Below are positions 38,829-43,021 of a DNA stretch of 43,021 nt, piece by piece (position 1 is the first letter of the stretch; the number at the start of each line of letters is the position of its first letter). The position numbers were made by a program, and so were the translations under genes. Origin of the DNA: Cyanothece sp. BG0011 (GTDB lineage Bacteria > Cyanobacteriota > Cyanobacteriia > Cyanobacteriales > Microcystaceae). A model generated the notes under the pieces. The model did not search any database. It was not told where the DNA came from and saw nothing but the letters and a program-made list of their open reading frames with translations. The stretch lies in the NCBI RefSeq assembly GCF_003013815.1, contig NZ_PRLH01000012.1:1-43021 (forward strand). The letters run 5' to 3'.

Positions 38829-39062
38829 GAGTTTTAATCTCCTATTGCTAGGGTAATGTTTGCTTCGGCAATGTTTAGAGGCGGCTAATCCGATAAGCAC
38901 TGGCTTCGTACCCCGTATGCCTGTTTAACCTATCGGTTCTAGAGCTTGGGACTAGCACGCATCCCAAGGTAGGAACTTAAGCGCTCTCTCTAAACGTAGT
39001 CCTAAAAGAACCTTGCCTGGTCATCTTCAGGAGACAAGCTCCTTCCTTTAGGGAGGGGTAGA
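38829..39062 (-). ncRNA. Candidate omega RNA (HEARO) upstream of iscB
   Basis: The 230 bases upstream of iscB on its coding strand have no ORF but several stems, including CCTCCCTAAAGGAAGGAG and GGGATGCGTGCTAGTCCC, and a conserved-looking GAAGATGACCAGGCAAGG. IscB proteins are known to use an RNA encoded directly upstream (HEARO). The guide would lie at the distal end near 39062; its target cannot be read from this window. Confidence 0.6.
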
Positions 39063-39125
39063 TGACTCAAAGATAGCCAATTCATAAGAGGTCTCTATCC
39101 TTCATGGGATAAGGCTTTGAGATAT

Positions 39126-39171
39126 CCGCAGCAATAGCTGTTTTCATTATAAATATAAGCCTATGCTGCGG
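39126..39171. promoter_or_regulatory. 46-bp palindromic element, copy 8
   Basis: Arms CCGCAGCAAT and TATGCTGCGG, core CATTATAAATATAAG with TATAAT on the minus strand. Lies about 65 bases upstream of the iscB RNA, so it may drive it. Confidence 0.75.
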
Positions 39172-39236
39172 ATCTTTATTTTTCCGGTAACAATTGTAAG
39201 ACACTTGATTTATGCCCCTTGTCATCAAAATTCTCG

Positions 39237-39974
39237 CTAACGTTTACGTCTTTGGAGTTGTTTGGTTCGCTGCTTATCAGAACGCTCAAACGCTCCGTAA
39301 CTCTCTGGCAGCGATTCATACGTCAAGATCACCCCCTGCGCTTCCCAGTCCTGGATATACTGATTAAACCAGATATTTGATGGAATGAGGTCGTGGGAAT
39401 CCCTACGACCATTATTATGCGACAGATGAATGGCGATTGCCTGGGGCATTAATCTCTTCGTCCATTCCTGGACTAAGGTACTACATCCTTTAGACCAGAT
39501 GTTCACATGGGAAATGTCGAGTAGAATAGGAATATCTCTGATATCTTGGTGTTTTTTGCTGAAATCTTCCTCAGATAACCAATAAGCGTCATTCGGCATA
39601 ACCTCTAAGCAGACAGGAATGCCTAACAATGCCTCTAATTTATCTCGGTTTTGTTTAAGCTCATCAAAAGAAATTTCCTTTCTCATCGGTGGATGAATTG
39701 ATATCATCTTAACATTGCGATCGCGTAAACGATGTCGATACTCTTCCCAGGTCTCAGGGTGGGCCAAGGAAAATGGTAACTTGTACAGCCCATCGAACAA
39801 ACACCGGTGATGTATAACCAGTGGACTATCTTTGGGAATCTTTGATAAGTCACAGCGACTGCCTACGGCTAGTTCTAAGAAGTCTAAACCGAGTGGGTCT
39901 TTGAGGGTTTCAAAGATATTAAGGCACTCTTCTAAAGGACGCGCACCAATGGCAGTTACACTAAGTCCTTTCAT
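39237..39974 (-). CDS. TIM-barrel protein, DUF692/MNIO- or xylose-isomerase-like
   Basis: A 245-residue protein. VCLEVMPNDAYWL, PILLDISHVNIW, AIAIHLSHNNGRRDSHDLIP and VILTYESLP follow, in order, the metal-ligand strands of DUF692 (MNIO) and related sugar-isomerase-like TIM barrels (E; D/H/N; H...D.H; E). MNIO enzymes modify cysteines in peptides, whereas isomerase-like relatives act on sugars; the sequence does not decide. The start overlaps the previous stop by four bases, so it is coupled to the 143-aa gene. Confidence 0.5.
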   Translation of the reverse strand: MKGLSVTAIGARPLEECLNIFETLKDPLGLDFLELAVGSRCDLSKIPKDSPLVIHHRCLFDGLYKLPFSLAHPETWEEYRHRLRDRNVKMISIHPPMRKEISFDELKQNRDKLEALLGIPVCLEVMPNDAYWLSEEDFSKKHQDIRDIPILLDISHVNIWSKGCSTLVQEWTKRLMPQAIAIHLSHNNGRRDSHDLIPSNIWFNQYIQDWEAQGVILTYESLPESYGAFERSDKQRTKQLQRRKR

Positions 39975-40402
39975 GATGCGCCTCCTGCGGATGCAATAAC
40001 TTGGCTAATTTCGGCGATGAGATTGTCGAGTTCTTTTTGAGGATTTTCAGGACGGGTAAACGTTTCAAGCATTGATTCAGGATCAACAATCGGCTGAATA
40101 CCCTGGAAAATCATCTCTTTCCAGTCTTCGAGTTCCTCGTCGAAGATATTATCGGGGTCTAACCTTTCGTGTAAATCTTCCTTGGCTTCCTCATTGATAA
40201 ATTCGATCTGGTTGAGGAAGATATATCGAAAATAACTACCGTTGTCGTCGTATTCGTAGTTATCCTCGAAGGTGAGACTCTTAATTTCAGGATATTGAAT
40301 CCAAATGTGCAAAAGGAACCGCTTGGTTTCGGTTCTTTTCAGTATTTCTTCGACTTTTTCAATGACTGCGAGTTTATCTGATGTTGTTTCTGCGGTAAGC
40401 AT
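39971..40402 (-). CDS. Acidic 143-aa protein, paralogue of the next gene's C-terminal domain
   Basis: RFLLHIWIQYPEIKSLTFEDNYEYDDNGSYFRYIFLNQIEFINEEAKEDLHERLD aligns by eye with the C-terminal half of the 279-aa protein upstream (LLAFWVLYPEIKSITIYESMEMDDEGGW...NIEFIDDKAEETLRKRLE). Both end with an FTRPENPQKEL or TLERPEDPEEVL helix. It is coupled to the TIM-barrel gene. A hairpin lies 31 bases upstream. Function unknown. Confidence 0.6.
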   Translation of the reverse strand: MLTAETTSDKLAVIEKVEEILKRTETKRFLLHIWIQYPEIKSLTFEDNYEYDDNGSYFRYIFLNQIEFINEEAKEDLHERLDPDNIFDEELEDWKEMIFQGIQPIVDPESMLETFTRPENPQKELDNLIAEISQVIASAGGAS

Positions 40403-40433
40403 AGTTTCCAGACGTGGATGGTCACTTTTTCCT

Positions 40434-40441
40434 GCGCTAGC
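40434..40441 (-). promoter_or_regulatory. TAGC-loop mini-hairpin with long stem, 31 nt before the 143-aa gene
   Basis: On the minus strand TTTTTCTGC-TAGC-GCAGGAAAAA (one G:T pair), the longest stem of the set. Its left arm is the T-run of the preceding terminator, so no separate promoter fits between them. Confidence 0.75.
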
Positions 40442-40443
40442 AG

Positions 40444-40484
40444 AAAAAGTAAGCAGAGTATCTCGAAAGCTTTCTCTGCTTACT
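40444..40484 (-). terminator. Terminator of the 279-aa gene
   Basis: On the minus strand AGTAAGCAGAG pairs with CTCTGCTTACT, followed by TTTTTCT. Confidence 0.8.
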
Positions 40485-40506
40485 CTAAACTCTTTTCTAG
40501 GCTAAG

Positions 40507-41343
40507 CTATAAGGATGGATAAATGTCTACAGAATCAAGCACACTCCGTATCTTATAGAGTGTCTGACTCAGCACCTCCTCTGGGTCTTCTGGCCGTTCC
40601 AATGTAAACCCTAAGTGTTTTTCCTCGATGTCAGGGAATTCGCCATTGAAAAGCTTTTTATCTTCTGTGTATCCTTTTTCATCTATAAACAGGCTTACCC
40701 CCCACCAGTAAAGGTCATCGCTATCTTTCTCTTCAGAAAGCTCTAGTCTCTTTCTGAGTGTTTCTTCCGCTTTGTCATCTATGAATTCAATGTTTGTCAA
40801 TACTTTGTGGGCTGTCCATCCCCCTTCATCATCCATTTCCATTGATTCGTAGATTGTTATGGACTTTATTTCTGGATAGAGAACCCAGAAGGCTAAGAGT
40901 TTTTGCTCTGTGGTGTATTCTCGTAGAATATTTTTTATTTTAACTAAGGCTTTAGCAGGATTTTTCTCGCTGTCGGTTTTGCTCCTAAGTAAGTCTCCTT
41001 TCAGGGTGTAAGTATCTTCGTTATAATTGCATTGAATCACCTCTTCTTCTTGGCTGTGAGTTATCGTATCAGTAGTTAAATCGAAGATAACCGTCCCACT
41101 GAGGCCGGTTCCATTTTCCCATCCGGGGCCGAGTATATGTTCGACAAATGCAATGAGAGTGTCTCCTGGCCCAGAGTCCAAGGCCGCTTCGATAGCTTCT
41201 GAATCATATCCTGCGGTGCAGGTTTTTAGACTCGGTGGCTCGATCGCTCCGTCGTCTCCTTCTCCGAAGTAGGTAATTTCGATAGTGGATGCGCCTTGTG
41301 TTTTCAGAGTGTCTAGTACGGACTCAAGATTTTGGAATGCCAT
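40507..41343 (-). CDS. Two-domain accessory protein with DUF6878-like N-terminus
   Basis: Start chosen at MAFQNLESVLDTL (41343), which puts the hairpin 37 bases upstream; longer in-frame starts (to 41457) would run through the hairpin and the upstream terminator. The N-terminal half has EITYFGEGDDGAIEPP and GPGWENGTGLSGTVIFDLTTDTITHS, resembling DUF6878. The C-terminal half is the domain shared with the 143-aa gene. Function unknown. Confidence 0.55.
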   Translation of the reverse strand: MAFQNLESVLDTLKTQGASTIEITYFGEGDDGAIEPPSLKTCTAGYDSEAIEAALDSGPGDTLIAFVEHILGPGWENGTGLSGTVIFDLTTDTITHSQEEEVIQCNYNEDTYTLKGDLLRSKTDSEKNPAKALVKIKNILREYTTEQKLLAFWVLYPEIKSITIYESMEMDDEGGWTAHKVLTNIEFIDDKAEETLRKRLELSEEKDSDDLYWWGVSLFIDEKGYTEDKKLFNGEFPDIEEKHLGFTLERPEDPEEVLSQTLYKIRSVLDSVDIYPSL

Positions 41344-41380
41344 ATTTATTTTGGATAAATGGTTATCAGATGCCATAAAT

Positions 41381-41388
41381 GCGCTAGC
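41381..41388 (-). promoter_or_regulatory. TAGC-loop mini-hairpin, 37 nt before the 279-aa gene
   Basis: On the minus strand ATGC-TAGC-GCAT. Confidence 0.7.
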
Positions 41389-41443
41389 ATAATCTGCACT
41401 CTTAGCCCCTCTCATGCACCACAAAACGCACTCATTTTCCATC

Positions 41444-41467
41444 AAAAAAAAAGGCATAGAAAGCCTT
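41444..41467 (-). terminator. Terminator of the 203-aa gene
   Basis: On the minus strand AAGGC-TTTCTAT-GCCTT followed by a run of nine T. Confidence 0.8.
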
Positions 41468-41480
41468 TCTCTCTCTTCTC

Positions 41481-42092
41481 TTAGTCTAGTATTCCTATTA
41501 GTTTCGGTTTCGGCGCATGGAACAACTGCTGATAAATCAGGTTATCCTCTTTTCCCTTCCAATCTAAAACTTTGAAATCATGGAATTGCACTAGGTGCTT
41601 CGCCACTTTTCGGGGAATTGACATCCAGAATCCATATCGCTTAATGCGAAACAGGTTGTAGTCTTGGTCGTAAATATGCTTATTATCGAAGCAAAAACAC
41701 TTATTACCACATACCGTATATATCTTTCTTTTCTTATTCTTGATTCCCTTAAGGTCATCAGTCAAAGCTTGTTTGTTGAAAGCGATGTAGACATCGGAAG
41801 TAGCCGTATCCACTTTTATTTCAAAGTAGGGCATGACCTTCACACTTCTTCCATCCAATACCGTCAGGCAGTCCGCAACATAAGACTCACGAGTGGAGGC
41901 TCCTGTTCTCCGGATGTGTAGATGTTCACTGACCTCGACTTTACCTTCGGTTACAACGATGGTTAACCACAAGTCTGCCTCTTTATAAGGGTCTTGTTCC
42001 ATCTTTGTTGAGGGAAACAAATAGTAACAGTTGTATTCTGTCCAGAACCCGTTTCCGAAAGTGTTTTTCTCAAGTTTTCGCTCTCTAGACAT
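41481..42092 (-). CDS. Unknown 203-aa accessory protein
   Basis: A soluble beta-rich protein with AAGGAG before the ATG. It contains a YTVCGNKCFCFDNKHIYDQ segment with three cysteines close together, which might bind metal. A TAGC-loop hairpin lies 34 bases upstream and a terminator follows. No family recognised. Confidence 0.65.
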   Translation of the reverse strand: MSRERKLEKNTFGNGFWTEYNCYYLFPSTKMEQDPYKEADLWLTIVVTEGKVEVSEHLHIRRTGASTRESYVADCLTVLDGRSVKVMPYFEIKVDTATSDVYIAFNKQALTDDLKGIKNKKRKIYTVCGNKCFCFDNKHIYDQDYNLFRIKRYGFWMSIPRKVAKHLVQFHDFKVLDWKGKEDNLIYQQLFHAPKPKLIGILD

Positions 42093-42126
42093 AGGTGACT
42101 CCTTAAAAAATACGTTGCTTTTACCT

Positions 42127-42134
42127 GCGCTAGC
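42127..42134 (-). promoter_or_regulatory. TAGC-loop mini-hairpin, 34 nt before the 203-aa gene
   Basis: On the minus strand CTGC-TAGC-GCAG, with TACC/GGTA able to extend it over a two-base bulge. It sits in the divergent gap with the RNase H-like gene. Confidence 0.7.
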
Positions 42135-42194
42135 AGAGGTACTTACAATGTTTTTTGCTAGAATGAAGCCAGTAGTTATCCGCTGTAATTCACT

Positions 42195-42965
42195 ATGAAA
42201 AGCGATGAAGCTGGTGTTAGATTATATTTTGATGGGGGAACCTTTCCCTTAAACCCTGGTCACGGGGGTTGTGGTGCGGTAATTATCCAAGAGAATGATG
42301 AACAGTCTTTTTCAAAATATTTAGGCGAAAATATAACTAACAACCAAGCTGAATACGGAGGTCTTATTCTAGGTTTAGAAAAAGCCTTAGAAATGAATAT
42401 TTCTAGCCTTGAGGTAAAGGGAGATTCTGAATTAGTCATTTGCCAAGTCATCGGCAGTTACCGATGTCGAAACAGTGGGTTGAGGCCCTTACACCGCCAA
42501 GCTATTTCTCTGGCAAAGCAATTTGAACATATTCATTTTGATTGGATTCCTAGGGAAATTAACAAAAAGGCTGACGCAGCAGCTACCGAGGCAATACAAT
42601 CGGTTCTCCCTCAATCTAAGGCCATAATTCCTGACAATCTCCCACTCTGTAAAGCAAGAGAAGGATTAAAAAAGCGGATAAACCATCTTAATCAGCAGGG
42701 GGATGGTGCGAAATTCAAAGAATGGATACAGCTAAAATCGGGTCGTGATCAGTTCTCTTCATTGCGTGGCACTCGTCTTCATGAAGCTGTACCAGATAGC
42801 GTCCTCGACGCAATTTCTCAGGCTTTGATAGAAGATGAACAAGATTTACTCGACAAATCTTTACGCTGGTACTTGCGGGGGTTAAAACCTGCCTTAGCTG
42901 TGAAAAAGGCAAGGGTCGATGCAGAAATTTCTGCTAATATTACTAGAAAAAAAAGTGCTTTGTAA
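42195..42965 (+). CDS. RNase HI-like protein with C-terminal extension
   Basis: Residues 8-135 carry the RNase H active site: RLYFDGGTF (first D), NNQAEYGGLILGL (E), LEVKGDSELVICQV (D) and INKKADAAAT (last D). This layout resembles the RnhA-like/reverse-transcriptase-type RNase H of archaea and bacteria that lacks the basic protrusion. A further 110 helical residues of unknown function follow. It would cut RNA in RNA-DNA hybrids. It is divergent from the 203-aa gene. The frame is intact. Confidence 0.8.
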   Translation: MKSDEAGVRLYFDGGTFPLNPGHGGCGAVIIQENDEQSFSKYLGENITNNQAEYGGLILGLEKALEMNISSLEVKGDSELVICQVIGSYRCRNSGLRPLHRQAISLAKQFEHIHFDWIPREINKKADAAATEAIQSVLPQSKAIIPDNLPLCKAREGLKKRINHLNQQGDGAKFKEWIQLKSGRDQFSSLRGTRLHEAVPDSVLDAISQALIEDEQDLLDKSLRWYLRGLKPALAVKKARVDAEISANITRKKSAL

Positions 42966-42972
42966 AAAAACC

Positions 42973-42993
42973 CGCACTGCTGAGTACAGTGCG
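42973..42993 (-). terminator. Hairpin terminator, mainly for minus-strand transcription entering from the right
   Basis: CGCACTG and CAGTGCG pair; a T-run (GGGTTTTTTT) follows only on the minus strand, so it probably ends a minus-strand gene beyond the window and may also stop the RNase H gene. Confidence 0.65.
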
Positions 42994-43021
42994 AATATTC
43001 TAAGAACAAGCTTTTATATTT

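Noticed and set aside
27877-42134. GCGCTAGC as a general genome word like HIP1
   Set aside because: HIP1 (GCGATCGC) is scattered inside genes through the first 27 kb, whereas I saw no GCGCTAGC there. In the accessory region it is almost only intergenic, in one orientation, at a fixed distance from starts.
1-43021. tRNA or rRNA genes
   Set aside because: No cloverleaf with a GTTCRANNC-type T-arm or rRNA core sequence was noticed by eye. A tRNAscan run would settle it.

Overview
The window looks like part of a large conjugative plasmid, or an integrated plasmid-like element, from a unicellular cyanobacterium. The DNA is AT-rich. The palindrome GCGATCGC (HIP1, typical of cyanobacteria) recurs through most of the first 27 kb. 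The families present (DUF499 ATPase, cyanobacterial-type type IV secretion genes, IS families, IscB with an upstream HEARO-like RNA) fit a Crocosphaera/Cyanothece-like host, but I cannot name the species. All calls are by eye; no database search was run.

Layout. (1) 1-4824, plus strand: a defence-like operon ending in a full-length DUF499 P-loop ATPase, preceded by small toxin-antitoxin genes (DUF2442, HicBA, UPF0175/DUF3368) and the broken end of another gene. (2) 4876-6442: a complete insertion sequence with terminal inverted repeats and a TAAA target duplication. It cuts the end of (3) 6443-20829, minus strand: a conjugation operon running MobC-like, relaxase, membrane proteins, VirB2-, VirB3-, VirB4-, VirB5-, VirB6-, VirB8-, VirB10- and VirB9-like proteins, then a coupling protein broken by a frameshift, a stop codon and the IS. 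(4) 20830-21093: intergenic region with a candidate oriT. (5) 21094-23474, plus strand: a ParM-like actin partition operon. (6) 23893-27566: a 1035-residue protein with the signature motifs of the two-barrel RNA polymerase superfamily (a KG motif, then D-F-D-G-D), closest in motif layout to cellular RdRP/YonO-type single-chain enzymes. An IS630 remnant interrupts its 3' end. (7) 27.6-43 kb: an accessory region of mostly small, unrecognised minus-strand genes, invaded by IS200/IS605 (tnpA/tnpB), IscB with its RNA, a UbiA-like gene and a 180-bp palindromic element.

The most unusual feature is how region 7 is organised. Nearly every gene there ends in its own intrinsic terminator. Eleven start codons have a tiny hairpin 31-37 nt upstream with an invariant TAGC loop and stem bases that vary in a compensating way; five more copies are not placed before a gene. 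A second repeat, a 46-bp dyad with CCGCAGCAAC-type arms and an AT-rich core containing TTATA, occurs eight times plus one half copy, upstream of the coupling-protein gene and of several region-7 units. Two or three hairpin units have no ORF: the leader runs straight into a terminator, so they may make small RNAs. A plasmid that carries both an atypical RNA polymerase and a private set of expression signals is the best candidate here for an undescribed system. The functional link between them is inference.

Several genes are broken: the coupling protein, TnpB, IscB, the polymerase tail, and the UPF0175, DUF3368 and 108-aa genes. Four frameshifts lie in A-tracts, so some may be sequencing or assembly errors.
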